Origin: Mycolicibacterium sp. GF69
GTDB taxonomy: Bacteria; Actinomycetota; Actinomycetes; Mycobacteriales; Mycobacteriaceae
Direction: 5' to 3'
Assembly: GCF_003284965.1 (NCBI RefSeq)
Contig: NZ_QMEW01000002.1
Span: 124,001 to 188,000, forward strand
DNA length: 64,000 bases
The translations under genes were made by a program, and so were the position numbers. Positions 7,738-16,984 of the stretch are shown one piece after another; position 1 is the stretch's first letter, and every line of letters begins with the position of its first letter. A model generated the notes under the pieces. That model searched no databases and was not told the origin of the DNA. It worked only from the letters and a program-made list of their open reading frames with translations.

Positions 7738-10700
7738 GTGCGGGTCATTTCGGCGGAGTCGACGGATCTGTTCGTCGGGCCGGCCGAAGCGCCGCTGCAG
7801 ATCGTCCGGGTCGGCTACACCGGCGGGGCGGGCGAGGTGCGCGTCGACGGCGACGGCCTGGCCGGCCACGCCCGTGCGGTGGCCGCGGACGGCATCGTCG
7901 AGGTCGCGGTCGCGGTGACCGAACCCGCCGTCGGCGAACAGCGGCCGGCGCGGGTGGTCACCGGCGCCGGGATCACACCGTTCACCTTCACGGTCGCCGA
8001 ACCCGGCTGGACGATGTACATGATCAGCCACTTTCACTACGACCCGGTGTGGTGGAACACCCAAGCCGCCTACACCAGTGTGTGGAGCGAGGACCCGCCG
8101 GGCCGGTGCCGACAGACCAACGGCTTCGACCTGGTCAGCGCGCACCTCGAAATGGCCCGTCGCGAACCCGAATACAAGTTCGTGCTCGCCGAGGTCGACT
8201 ACCTCAAGCCGTTCTGGGACACCCATCCCGAAGACCGCGACGACCTGCGCCGCTTCCTCGCCGACGGCCGCATCGAGATCATGGGCGGCACCTACAACGA
8301 GCCCAACACCAACCTCACCAGCCCCGAGACGACGATCCGGAACTTCGTGCACGGCATCGGTTTTCAACGCGACGTACTCGGCTCCGAGCCGGCGACGGCG
8401 TGGCAGCTCGACGCGTTCGGCCACGACCCGCAGTTTCCGGGCATGGCAGCCGATGCCGGGCTGACGTCGAGTTCGTGGGCCAGGGGCCCGCATCATCAGT
8501 GGGGCCCGATGGCCGGCGGCGGCGACCCCGAGCGGATGCAGTTCGGCAGCGAGTTCGAGTGGATCGCACCGTCCGGGCGCGGGCTGCTGACGCACTACAT
8601 GCCCGCCCACTATGCCGCGGGCTGGTGGATGGATTCGGCACCGACGCTGGAGGCGGCCGAAGCCGAGACCTTCAAGCTGTTCACGTCGTTGAAGAAGGTG
8701 GCGTCGACCCGCAACGTGCTGTTGCCGGTCGGCACCGACTACACACCGCCGAACAAGTGGATCACCGCGATCCATCGCGACTGGAACGCCCGCTATACCT
8801 GGCCACGGTTCGTTTGCGCGTTGCCGAAGGAGTTCTTCGCCGCCGTACGTGCCGAACTGGCCGAGCGCGGCGTCGAGCCGTCGCCACAGACGCGCGACAT
8901 GAACCCGATCTACACCGGCAAGGACGTCTCCTACATCGACACCAAACAGGCCAACCGGGCCGCCGAGGACGCCGTGCTCGACGCCGAGAAGTTCGCGGTG
9001 TTCGCCTGTCTTCTCGGCGGTGCGACCTACCCACAGGCGGCGCTGGCCAAGGCGTGGGTCCAGTTGGCCTACGGTGCCCACCACGACGCGATCACCGGAT
9101 CGGAATCCGACCAGGTGTACCTGGATCTGCTGACCGGCTGGCGCGATGCGTGGGAGTTGGGCCGTGCGGCCCGTGACAACGCATTAGCCGTGTTGTCCGG
9201 TGCGATCGAGGGGTCGGTTGCGGTGTGGAACACCGTGGCGCACAAGCGCACCGAGGTCGTCACGGCCCGTCTCGCGCGACCGGCCGCCGCGGTGTGTGTC
9301 GTCGACTGCGGCGGCGCACAGCTGCCCACCCACGTCGAGCACGGCGGGCGGACAGTCAGCTGGCTGGCCCGCGACGTGCCGTCGTTGGGTTGGCAGTCGT
9401 ACCGACTCGAGGAGTCGGATGCCTCGCACGGCTGGGAACCGATCGGTGGCAACGAGATCGGCAACGAGCATTACCGGTTGCGGGTCGACCCGTCGCGGGG
9501 CGGGGCGGTCGAGTCGTTGACCGAATGCGCTTCGGGCCGTTTGCTGCTCGCACCGGGCAAGGTCGGCAACGAGTTGGCGGTGTACGAGGAGTATCCGGCA
9601 CACCCCGAGGCGGGGGAGGGGCCCTGGCACCTGCTGCCGAAGGGGCCGGTGGTCTGCTCGTCGGCGTTCGCGGCCACCGTGCGGGCCTACCGCGGACCGC
9701 TCGGAGAGCGGATGGTGATCCGCGGTTCGATCGACGGACTTCTGTGCTACACACAGACTCTCACGCTGTGGCAGGGTGTGGCGCGCGTCGAGTGCAGGAC
9801 CACGATCGACGAGTTCGCCGGTGCCGACCGGCTGCTGCGCCTGCGCTGGCCGTGCCCGGTGCCGGGTGCCCTGCCGGTCAGCGAGGTCGGTGACGCGGTG
9901 ATCGGGCGGGGCTTCGGGCTGCTGCACGAGCTCGGAGAGCGGGCGGCGGTCGATTCCGCGATGCATCCGTGGACGCTGGACAACCCGGCCTACGGCTGGT
10001 TCGGGCTCTCGTCGACGGTGCGCATACGTTTGGGCGACGGGTTTCGCGCGGTGTCCGTTGCCGAAGTGGTTACGCCCACCGAGGAGACCTCCGCGACGGC
10101 GCGTCCGCTGATGGTGGCGCTCGTGCGGGCCGGCGTCACCGCGACCTGCAGCGGCGCCGGCAAGCCGCGCTACGGCGACCTCGCCGTCGACTCCAACCTC
10201 CCGGACACCCGAATCGCTCTCGGTGGGCCCGAGCAGAACCAGTTCGTGGCAGAGGTTCTCGCCGCGGCCGATCCGAGCTACACCGAAGAGCTTGTCCGGC
10301 AATTGAATGAGACCGGAGCAGCCAGAGTATGGGTACCGGCGCTCACAGCGCTGTCCGACGTGTGGGTGCCGAGCGCAGATCTGCGCAACGTGCGCGTACT
10401 GCCGGTACTGATCGTCGCGGGGTCGGCGTTGACCGACGCGGTGGCGGGCGTGGTCGACGACCTCGCCGACCGGGAGATCACCGTCGAGCAGGCAGTGCCC
10501 GCGGGGCCAGGCGCATTCGAGAACCGCACGGTGGCGGTGCTGAACCGCGGGTTGCCGGGGTTCGCCGTCGAACCCGATGGCACGCTGCATCTTTCGCTGA
10601 TGCGCTCGTGTACGGGATGGCCGTCAGGCACCTGGATCGACCCCCCGCGGCGGACCGCACCGGACGGGTCGAACTTTCAGTTGCAGCACTGGACCCACAC

Positions 10701-11910
10701 CTTCGACTACGCGCTGATCTCCGGTGAAGGCGACTGGCGGGCGGCGAATGTTGCGGCCCGCAGCGCGGAGTTCTCGCATCCGCTTCTGGCGGTGACCGAG
10801 GAGCCCGGGGTGACGGGTGGACTGCCGCCGTCGGGTTCGCTGCTGGAGATAGAACCGGCCGGGTCGGTGCAACTGGGTGCGCTGAAGGCCGCCGGCAATC
10901 CGTTGGCCGGCGGTAGCGCCCGCTCGGTTCACCCGTCCGATGGGGTCGCGATGCGGCTGGTCGAAACCACCGGGGCCGCAGCCGATGTCACGGTTACTTC
11001 CGGGCTGCGTCGGGTCTCGGCCGCTGTTCGAGTCGACCTTCTCGAGCGGCCGCGCGTGCAGGAGGTGACACCGGACGGGTTGTCGTTGCACGGCTTCGAG
11101 ATCGCCACCACGCTGGCCCGGTTCAACTTGCCGCAGGCCCTGCAGGCCGACCGCGCGGTGCTGGCACCCGACGCCGAGGAAGCCCAACCGCTCTACGCAC
11201 GCTACTGGCTGCACAACCGCGGTCCGGCTCCCCTGGGTGGCCTGCCCGCCGTCGCCCACCTGTACCCGCAGCACGTCACGGCGTCGGGTGCGTCGGTGCA
11301 GCTCCGCCTCACCGCGGTCAGCGACTGCAGCGACGAGATACTGCACGGTCGGGTGCAGTTGCTGTGCCCGGCGGGCTGGTCGGTCGAACCGGCCGTGCTG
11401 CCGTTCATGCTGCCGCCTGGTGAGTATCTGGACACCAGTGTGAGCGTGACCATGCCGGACGGTGCGGCGCCGGGACTGTACCCGGTGCGCGCAGAACTGG
11501 CGTTGACGGGCGCGCATGTCTCGATTCCACCCTCGTGGCGCCAAGTGGTCGAGGATGTATGCGTCGTCGCGGTCGACGCGCCGGGGGACGACGCGCTGCT
11601 CCGGCTGGTCTCTGGACCGGAGCCCGTCGACGTCGTCGCCGGAGAGTCGGCGCGGCTGGCGGTAACCGTGGGCACCGACGCGTACGCCGACGTCGCGGTC
11701 GAGGCGCATCTGATCAGTCCGTGGGGCACCTGGGAGTGGTTGGGGCCGGCGGCATCCGGGGTCGAGTTGTCCGCCCGTGGAACCGTCGAGATCGGGTTCG
11801 ACGTCGCACCGCCGGAATGGGTCGAGCCCGGCCAATGGTGGGCGCTGGTCCGGTTGGCCGCCGCCGGGCGTCTGGTGTACTCGCCGGCCGTGAAGGTGAC
11901 GGTCCGGTGA
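7738..11910 (+). CDS. glycoside hydrolase family 38 alpha-mannosidase
   Basis: A 1390-residue GH38 alpha-mannosidase, about the size of the Rv0648 protein. The N-terminal catalytic domain carries SHFHYDPVWW (about residue 97), whose His and Asp bind zinc. WQLDAFGHDPQFPGM (about 221) holds the retaining nucleophile Asp, and AYGAHHDAITGSESD (about 443) supplies the last zinc histidine. The long C-terminal part is beta-rich and ends in Ig-like modules. No signal peptide is visible, so it is probably cytoplasmic. A likely role is trimming or recycling mannose from internal mannosides. Its TGA overlaps the next start by four bases, followed by a ROK sugar kinase, which fits a mannose-recycling operon (inference). 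Confidence 0.9.
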   Translation: MRVISAESTDLFVGPAEAPLQIVRVGYTGGAGEVRVDGDGLAGHARAVAADGIVEVAVAVTEPAVGEQRPARVVTGAGITPFTFTVAEPGWTMYMISHFHYDPVWWNTQAAYTSVWSEDPPGRCRQTNGFDLVSAHLEMARREPEYKFVLAEVDYLKPFWDTHPEDRDDLRRFLADGRIEIMGGTYNEPNTNLTSPETTIRNFVHGIGFQRDVLGSEPATAWQLDAFGHDPQFPGMAADAGLTSSSWARGPHHQWGPMAGGGDPERMQFGSEFEWIAPSGRGLLTHYMPAHYAAGWWMDSAPTLEAAEAETFKLFTSLKKVASTRNVLLPVGTDYTPPNKWITAIHRDWNARYTWPRFVCALPKEFFAAVRAELAERGVEPSPQTRDMNPIYTGKDVSYIDTKQANRAAEDAVLDAEKFAVFACLLGGATYPQAALAKAWVQLAYGAHHDAITGSESDQVYLDLLTGWRDAWELGRAARDNALAVLSGAIEGSVAVWNTVAHKRTEVVTARLARPAAAVCVVDCGGAQLPTHVEHGGRTVSWLARDVPSLGWQSYRLEESDASHGWEPIGGNEIGNEHYRLRVDPSRGGAVESLTECASGRLLLAPGKVGNELAVYEEYPAHPEAGEGPWHLLPKGPVVCSSAFAATVRAYRGPLGERMVIRGSIDGLLCYTQTLTLWQGVARVECRTTIDEFAGADRLLRLRWPCPVPGALPVSEVGDAVIGRGFGLLHELGERAAVDSAMHPWTLDNPAYGWFGLSSTVRIRLGDGFRAVSVAEVVTPTEETSATARPLMVALVRAGVTATCSGAGKPRYGDLAVDSNLPDTRIALGGPEQNQFVAEVLAAADPSYTEELVRQLNETGAARVWVPALTALSDVWVPSADLRNVRVLPVLIVAGSALTDAVAGVVDDLADREITVEQAVPAGPGAFENRTVAVLNRGLPGFAVEPDGTLHLSLMRSCTGWPSGTWIDPPRRTAPDGSNFQLQHWTHTFDYALISGEGDWRAANVAARSAEFSHPLLAVTEEPGVTGGLPPSGSLLEIEPAGSVQLGALKAAGNPLAGGSARSVHPSDGVAMRLVETTGAAADVTVTSGLRRVSAAVRVDLLERPRVQEVTPDGLSLHGFEIATTLARFNLPQALQADRAVLAPDAEEAQPLYARYWLHNRGPAPLGGLPAVAHLYPQHVTASGASVQLRLTAVSDCSDEILHGRVQLLCPAGWSVEPAVLPFMLPPGEYLDTSVSVTMPDGAAPGLYPVRAELALTGAHVSIPPSWRQVVEDVCVVAVDAPGDDALLRLVSGPEPVDVVAGESARLAVTVGTDAYADVAVEAHLISPWGTWEWLGPAASGVELSARGTVEIGFDVAPPEWVEPGQWWALVRLAAAGRLVYSPAVKVTVR

Positions 11911-12476
11911 GCGACTCGAATCCCTGGACGGGCGTCGCGGCGACGGTGGCGGGCATGCCGGTGCGCATCGACGAGGTCGACGCGCGCGAGGCGTCGCTTC
12001 GTGGATCGCGGGTCGCCTCATCGCTTCCGCGGCCCGGCACCAGCGAAGGCCGGCAGTTGCGAAGGTGGCTGACCCAGCTTCTGGTAGCCGAGCGTGTCGT
12101 GGCGGCCGAGGCCGCGGCGCGCGGTTTGAGCGCCGACGGCGCGCCGTCCGAGGCCGAGGTGCTGCCCGACATGGCCGTGCGGATGGAGGTCGGCAGTGTG
12201 GCGGCGTCGGTGCTTGCCGACCCCTTGGCTCGCGTAGTGTTCGCGGACGTGACGGCTTCCGTCCACGCCACCGACGCCGAGGTTGCGTCGTACCGAGCGC
12301 GAAACCCGTTGCGCCTGCGCGATGAAACCGATGTCGCGGCGCATCTGACCGCTGCCGCCCGACGCCGCGCGTTCCGGCTCTGGCTGGACGCCCGGTGCGC
12401 GGCCGTCGTGCGGCTCGCACCGGGCTATGAGCATCCCGGCGACCCTCGTCAGCCCGACAACACGCACCGGCACTGA
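11907..12476 (+). CDS. small SurA-N-like protein in mannosidase operon
   Basis: A 189-residue protein starting at a GTG that overlaps the mannosidase stop (GTGA). The opening VAATVAGMPVRIDEVDARE and the downstream LRRWLTQLLVAERVVAAEAAARGL resemble the N-terminal chaperone part of SurA/parvulin-type foldases, but no PPIase domain follows and no signal peptide is present. The assignment is weak and based on pattern only. It overlaps the ROK kinase by one base, so all three genes are translationally coupled. It may be a chaperone or scaffold for the very large mannosidase, but that is speculation. Confidence 0.6.
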   Translation: MSDSNPWTGVAATVAGMPVRIDEVDAREASLRGSRVASSLPRPGTSEGRQLRRWLTQLLVAERVVAAEAAARGLSADGAPSEAEVLPDMAVRMEVGSVAASVLADPLARVVFADVTASVHATDAEVASYRARNPLRLRDETDVAAHLTAAARRRAFRLWLDARCAAVVRLAPGYEHPGDPRQPDNTHRH

Positions 12477-13375
12477 TGGACGATCTCACGCTCGCGCTCG
12501 ATATCGGCGGCACGAAGATCGCGGTCGGTCTCGTCGACGATACTGGGACGCTGGTGCACCGGCACCAGTTGCCGACGCCCGATGGTGACGCCGAAGCGAT
12601 TTGGGCAGTGGTGGATTCGCTGCTGATCGCTGCGCTGGCGCGCGCGGGTGGCCGGGTTCGCGGTGTCGGGATCGCCTCGGCCGGGCCGATCGACCTGCCG
12701 ACGGGCTCGGTCAGCCCGATCAACATTACTGCGTGGCAGTGCTTTCCGGTCGTCGAGCGGGTGTCGGCGACCGTTCGCGCGCCGGTGCGGCTGGCCGGTG
12801 ACGGATTGTGTATGACGCTGGGGGAGCGGTGGCGCGGCGCGGGCCGCGGCGCCGACTTTCTGCTCGGAATGGTGGTGTCGACCGGTGTCGGCGGCGGACT
12901 GGTGCTCGATGGCGCACCCTACGACGGACGGAGCGGCAATGCCGGGCACGTCGGCCACGTCGTCGTCGACCCCGACGGCGGACCGTGCAGCTGCAGCGGC
13001 CGCGGCTGTGTCGAGACCATCGCCGCGGGACCGCGCATGGCGCAGTGGGCCCGCGAAAACGGTTGGGATGCACCCGTAGACGCCGATGCCAAGGAGCTGG
13101 CCGAGGCCGCCCGCGCCGGGGATGCGGTCGCATTGCAGGCCTTTGGACGCGGCGCGCAGGCCGTGGCCGCGATGATCACATCGGTCGCGGCGGTATGCGA
13201 TCTGGACCGCGTCGTCATCGGCGGTGGGGTGGCCAAGTCCGGGGCACTGCTGTTCGACCCCGTCCGCGAGTCGCTCGCGTCCTACGCAGGGTTGGCCTAC
13301 CTGCGCGATCTGCAGGTGCTGCCTGCCGAACTCGGCGGCGACGCGGGTTTGATCGGCGCGGCGGCGCTGGTGTGA
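12476..13375 (+). CDS. ROK family sugar kinase
   Basis: A 299-residue ROK kinase. The phosphate-binding DIGGTKIAVGLVD is at residues 9-21. The sugar-binding region GTGVGGGLVLDG-like (about 135-148) is followed by the zinc motif GPCSCSGRGCVETIAAG (about 170-186), the CxCxxxGCxE signature that separates true ROK kinases from repressors lacking it. There is no HTH domain. A glucokinase- or mannokinase-type reaction is expected. Coupled to the alpha-mannosidase, it could phosphorylate released mannose (inference). The ATG shares one base with the upstream TGA. Confidence 0.9.
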   Translation: MDDLTLALDIGGTKIAVGLVDDTGTLVHRHQLPTPDGDAEAIWAVVDSLLIAALARAGGRVRGVGIASAGPIDLPTGSVSPINITAWQCFPVVERVSATVRAPVRLAGDGLCMTLGERWRGAGRGADFLLGMVVSTGVGGGLVLDGAPYDGRSGNAGHVGHVVVDPDGGPCSCSGRGCVETIAAGPRMAQWARENGWDAPVDADAKELAEAARAGDAVALQAFGRGAQAVAAMITSVAAVCDLDRVVIGGGVAKSGALLFDPVRESLASYAGLAYLRDLQVLPAELGGDAGLIGAAALV

Positions 13376-13421
13376 ATTCCTGGGCTTAGCAAACGCGCAG
13401 CGAGATCAACTCACTGAACGT

Positions 13422-13757
13422 CTAGTGAGAGGAACTGCGGGCCATGTGCTTTCGGCCCCATTCGCACAGGCTCTCCAGCACCGGGGCGAGCGTCATGCCG
13501 TACTCCGAAATCGAGTAGTGCACGCACGGCGGGACGGTGCCGGCATCGTGGCGGTCAATGATGCCGTCGTCGACGAGTTCCCGAAGGTGACGGATGAGCA
13601 TGCGCTCGGTGATATCGGGAATGCTGCGGCGCAACTCCGCGGTGCGCATCGGGCCGTCCTGGAGCCGCCACAGGATGGTGCCCTTCCAGCGCCCGTCGAC
13701 AACGGTCAGCGCGGTGTCGATCGGGCACGCATTGACACCCTTCTTGGATACGGCCAT
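13422..13757 (-). CDS. HxlR family winged-helix regulator
   Basis: A 111-residue HxlR-type regulator. It has the usual N-terminal cysteine followed by Pro (NACPID, Cys11), then the winged helix DGRWKGTILWRLQDGPMRTAELRR and ITERMLIRHLRELVDDGII. HxlR/YodB-like proteins often sense electrophiles or oxidants through this cysteine. It is divergent from a DUF1772 membrane protein with a near-palindromic site between them, making that gene its likely target. Confidence 0.88.
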   Translation of the reverse strand: MAVSKKGVNACPIDTALTVVDGRWKGTILWRLQDGPMRTAELRRSIPDITERMLIRHLRELVDDGIIDRHDAGTVPPCVHYSISEYGMTLAPVLESLCEWGRKHMARSSSH

Positions 13758-13779
13758 GACTCCTCCGCCGCCGAGTATG

Positions 13780-13819
13780 CTGACAAATTCGTCAGTACCT
13801 TGTTTTCTGTCAGTATAAA
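13780..13819. promoter_or_regulatory. HxlR/DUF1772 divergent control region
   Basis: CTGAC-AAATTC-GTCAG at 13780-13795 is an almost perfect dyad. A further CTGTCAGTATA follows at 13807-13817 and includes a TATAAA -10 (13814-13819) for the DUF1772 gene. The repeated TGTCAG/CTGAC half-sites are the natural HxlR operator. Confidence 0.5.
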
Positions 13820-13834
13820 CGGCACCCTCGAACT

Positions 13835-14269
13835 ATGAGGGAATTCATCGAGGTCGCTGCCCTGCTGATCACCGGCCCGCTGGTCGGTGTCGAGTTCGCT
13901 GTCGCGGCGTTCACCAACCCCGCCATCGGACGGCTGCCCGATGACGGTTTCCGCCAGGCCCGCAGCGACAGCGGTCGAGTGCTGGGCAAGGCGATGCCGT
14001 TCTGGTACATCTCGACGCTGGTCGTGCTGATCCTGGCGGCGGTCGTCACCTGGGAGAACTGGTTTATCGCGGCTGCGGCGGCGGTGTTGGCCCTCGTTGT
14101 CGTGATGACGGTGACGCTGATGGTGCCGATCAACAACCGCATCGGTCGCTGGTCGACGGTCGCCGATGTCGACCGTCACGAAGCCCGGCTCTGGGACCGG
14201 CTGCACTGGCGGCGAGTGATCCTGCTCGTCGCGGCGCTTCTCCTGCTCGCAGTGGGCGTGACCGTCTAG
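13835..14269 (+). CDS. DUF1772 (anthrone oxygenase-like) membrane protein
   Basis: A 144-residue integral membrane protein with four predicted helices (about residues 5-30, 56-74, 76-98, 125-143). The helix-loop pattern with FTNPAIGRLP and MVPINNRIGRW is typical of DUF1772, a family related to anthrone oxygenases. Its expression is probably controlled by the divergent HxlR regulator. By analogy with other HxlR-controlled pairs it may handle a reactive quinone-like compound, but that is inference only. Confidence 0.78.
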   Translation: MREFIEVAALLITGPLVGVEFAVAAFTNPAIGRLPDDGFRQARSDSGRVLGKAMPFWYISTLVVLILAAVVTWENWFIAAAAAVLALVVVMTVTLMVPINNRIGRWSTVADVDRHEARLWDRLHWRRVILLVAALLLLAVGVTV

Positions 14270-14318
14270 CGGCCGCACGATATCCGCCGGCGGCTGCCGC
14301 GCACCCACGTCGAGACAT

Positions 14319-16094
14319 TCAGATCGGCATGCGGTAGCCGTAGTACTCGTGATCCTCGTTGTACCCGCCGTGTCCCCATCCGACATCACGGATATCCGCG
14401 ACCAATTCAATGGCCTCGATCCACTTGACTTGTTTGAACCCGAGCTCCAATTCGTTGCGCAGACGTAGCGGTGCGCCGTGGGCCTCGCCTAGCGGTTGCC
14501 CGTTCATCTCGTACGCCAGCAAGGCCATCGGCTCGCGCATGTGCTCGATGCGGTGGCAGTCGTAGTACCGCCCGTGACCGGGTTCGGCGCCGTCGGCGAA
14601 CGAGTAGAACACCACCCATCTGGCCTGCGGTAGTGGGTGCACCATGGTCAGGATGTCGGCCATCCGGACACCGCCCCATTTGGCCACCCCTGACCAGCCC
14701 TGAATGCAGTAGTGCTGCGTAATCTGCTCATGTTTGGGCAGTGCCAGCAGTTCTCGGTAGGACAGCTCCATCGGATCGGCCACCAGGCCGTCGATTCGCA
14801 GCGTGTATTGCGACCATCCTCCCTGCTGTAACCAGCGGTAGCGCTCGGAGTCAGGCAGAGTGCCGTTTGCCCACAGGTAGGGCGAGATGTCCTTTTCGGT
14901 GTACGACGCCCGTGGATGGACGCGTTCCATCCAGGCTTTCGCCCAACCGACGGTGAATTTTCCGACCGTTTGGACCATCCTGGGATAGCGGATTGTCACC
15001 GGTGAGGCGGCCACCCATAGCGCGATGACCACCGCGGCGGCAAGACCGAATATCGCCAGAGCCCAGTATGATCCGGTGTCGGTACCCAAAGTCATGTGGT
15101 TGAGGTTTCGCACCGCGCCGGTGAAGAACACCATGGTGACGTGGATCGCGATGAAGCTCACCATCCACAGCCATACCGCGAAATGCAAGGTGCGGGCGAC
15201 CTGACGGTTGAGCGGTCCCCGGCCGGTGCCGAACCGGGCAGCGACCGCCGGTGCCTGTAGCAGGCCGGTGAAGAACGCCAACGGTGCGGCGATGAACACC
15301 GTGATGAAGTAGGCCAGCATCTGCAACCCGTTGTAGGCGACGAATCCGTGGTTCTCGGGAAAATTCAACGAGGCATACTGCACCGCAGTCGATAGCGCGT
15401 TGGGGAACACGTCCCAGGACTGGGGCACGATCCGCTGCCATTGTCCAGTGCTGAACAACAGCACATAGAACACTGCACCGTTGATCAGCCACAGCAGGTC
15501 GAAGCTGAAATGCCACCATCGAGCCAGGCCGATGGAGTGACGGAAACCCGGGATTCCCAACCATTTCGGCAAGGTCACGGCGTCGTCCTTGGAGGTCCAC
15601 ACCTTTGGTGGATCGGTTTTGTCCATCCGGTCGGCGGGCACCTCCCGGCGCATCCGCAGCCACTCCGTGTTGGGGCGGCAGCCCGAATTCAGATACAGCC
15701 GTGGATGGTCGGCCAGGATCTGTAGTCCTGAGCGCAGGATGAACATCATGAACACGATGTTGAAGAAGTGCTGCCAGCGCAGCCACGCCGGAAATCCGCT
15801 TTCCACTGGATGCGCAAAAGTAGGCGAAGTGCCCGGATAGCGGGTGAGGAAATCCTGCATCCAACCGTATTGGCGTAGTTGTTGGGCCACTGCGACAACC
15901 ACGAGCAGTGCGGCCACGCCGATGGGCAGCAACCATAGTGCGCTAACCCAATGCCGGCCCAGTCGAATCAGGGGGAAGCGGGCCGGCACTTCCGGGATGC
16001 CGCCGCCGAATTGCCGTTGGTCGACGTGGTCGCGTAACAGGGGCTTGGGCTGGTGAGGATCCAGCAGTGTCCCCAGCCGGTTAGTTGTCGTCAT
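14319..16094 (-). CDS. cytochrome b561-like / molybdopterin oxidoreductase fusion
   Basis: A 591-residue fusion. The N-terminal two thirds is a polytopic membrane domain with conserved histidines (WLRWQHFFNIVF, LARWWHFSFDLLW, TLHFAVWLWMVSFIAIHVTMVF) typical of di-heme cytochrome b. From about residue 430 it becomes a sulfite-oxidase/YedY-type molybdopterin domain: ELLALPKHEQITQHYCIQGWSGVAKWGGV, with the Cys expected to ligate Mo, then GAPLRLRNELELGFKQVKW. YedY-like partners are usually separate genes, so the in-frame fusion is notable. There is no Tat signal, so the Mo domain's side of the membrane is unclear. It may pass electrons between the quinone pool and an oxo-substrate such as a sulfoxide. 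Confidence 0.85.
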   Translation of the reverse strand: MTTTNRLGTLLDPHQPKPLLRDHVDQRQFGGGIPEVPARFPLIRLGRHWVSALWLLPIGVAALLVVVAVAQQLRQYGWMQDFLTRYPGTSPTFAHPVESGFPAWLRWQHFFNIVFMMFILRSGLQILADHPRLYLNSGCRPNTEWLRMRREVPADRMDKTDPPKVWTSKDDAVTLPKWLGIPGFRHSIGLARWWHFSFDLLWLINGAVFYVLLFSTGQWQRIVPQSWDVFPNALSTAVQYASLNFPENHGFVAYNGLQMLAYFITVFIAAPLAFFTGLLQAPAVAARFGTGRGPLNRQVARTLHFAVWLWMVSFIAIHVTMVFFTGAVRNLNHMTLGTDTGSYWALAIFGLAAAVVIALWVAASPVTIRYPRMVQTVGKFTVGWAKAWMERVHPRASYTEKDISPYLWANGTLPDSERYRWLQQGGWSQYTLRIDGLVADPMELSYRELLALPKHEQITQHYCIQGWSGVAKWGGVRMADILTMVHPLPQARWVVFYSFADGAEPGHGRYYDCHRIEHMREPMALLAYEMNGQPLGEAHGAPLRLRNELELGFKQVKWIEAIELVADIRDVGWGHGGYNEDHEYYGYRMPI

Positions 16095-16471
16095 ATCCCC
16101 GACCTCCAGACCACGGCCGCAGACACTGGCCGATCACGCTTTCTCTCAACAGGACTCACTGCAGGACGCTGCGGGTCTGATCCCGGCAACGCATCACGGA
16201 TTCCACGCGAGTTCCCTTACATCGGGCGCATGATCCGCCGCCTCTCATGCACATTCGTGCGCTACGGTGCGCTACGGAGCCAGGTTAGCGCCGTTAGCTG
16301 GACGTTTCCTGATGGAAAGCCAAGAGCAGCTGCGAGCGCCGCCGGGACCACCGGCAAGTGGAAGCGCCTCGCCGCCATACGGATAGCGGACGGCGCGAGG
16401 CGCGCCCAGATCCTCCGGCGCACAGCGGTGACCGCTGCGGCCCATCGCTGCTGGCTCATCGCCAGCGGCTC
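16095..16471. other. intergenic, no supported gene
   Basis: About 377 bp without a convincing coding frame. The open frames present lack family features. A short tandem duplication, TGCGCTACGG twice, is seen near 16258-16277. No clear terminator or promoter was recognised. Confidence 0.4.
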
Positions 16472-16738
16472 CTAACCGAGCGGCGGTACATCGCCCCACG
16501 GTCCGTAGGGCCCATTGGCGCCGATGCCCATCTTGGGGCTGGTGGTCGGCGGCTCCGAGTACACCTGCGCGTTGCCGGGGCTCTGACACACCACGGAACC
16601 GCCGCCGTTCGTGCAGTTCGCCGCGGGCGCTGCGAAAGCGCCTGGTGCGAGGGCGATTCCGGTCGCCACACCGGCACCCGCCAATAGCGACAGCACAGCA
16701 GCTGGTATCGACGTGGGTCGTCTGGATGTCCTGTTCAC
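16472..16738 (-). CDS. small secreted protein of unknown function
   Basis: An 88-residue protein from a GTG at 16738 (GGAG about 11 bases upstream). An upstream in-frame ATG at 16771 would add 11 residues. A basic N-terminus (NRTSRRP) and a hydrophobic stretch (IPAAVLSLLAGAGVATGIALAPGAFA) form a Sec signal peptide, with likely cleavage before APAANC. The mature part is about 50 residues, Gly/Pro-rich, with two cysteines that could form a disulfide (NCTNGGGSVVCQ) and the tail GPYGPWGDVPPLG. No family function is known to me. Confidence 0.7.
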   Translation of the reverse strand: MNRTSRRPTSIPAAVLSLLAGAGVATGIALAPGAFAAPAANCTNGGGSVVCQSPGNAQVYSEPPTTSPKMGIGANGPYGPWGDVPPLG

Positions 16739-16984
16739 AGTCCACGCTCCTTCATTGGTCCCTGTAACCAAGGGTGCCCCTCGAACGCGCCGAAATCATT
16801 GGCGCTGCCCCCCAAGCCCGGCCCGGCTAGCCGGTACTCGCCGCAAGGTTCGTGACCGATGGCGCCCGCCCATTGCGTGGACCGGGCATGAGGTGGCACG
16901 GCGGACCGAGGAGGAGGAACATGGGACGGTGTCGGTTACTCGTAACTCAACGACCGTCGGTGAGGTGGTCAGCGGAGCGATGCG

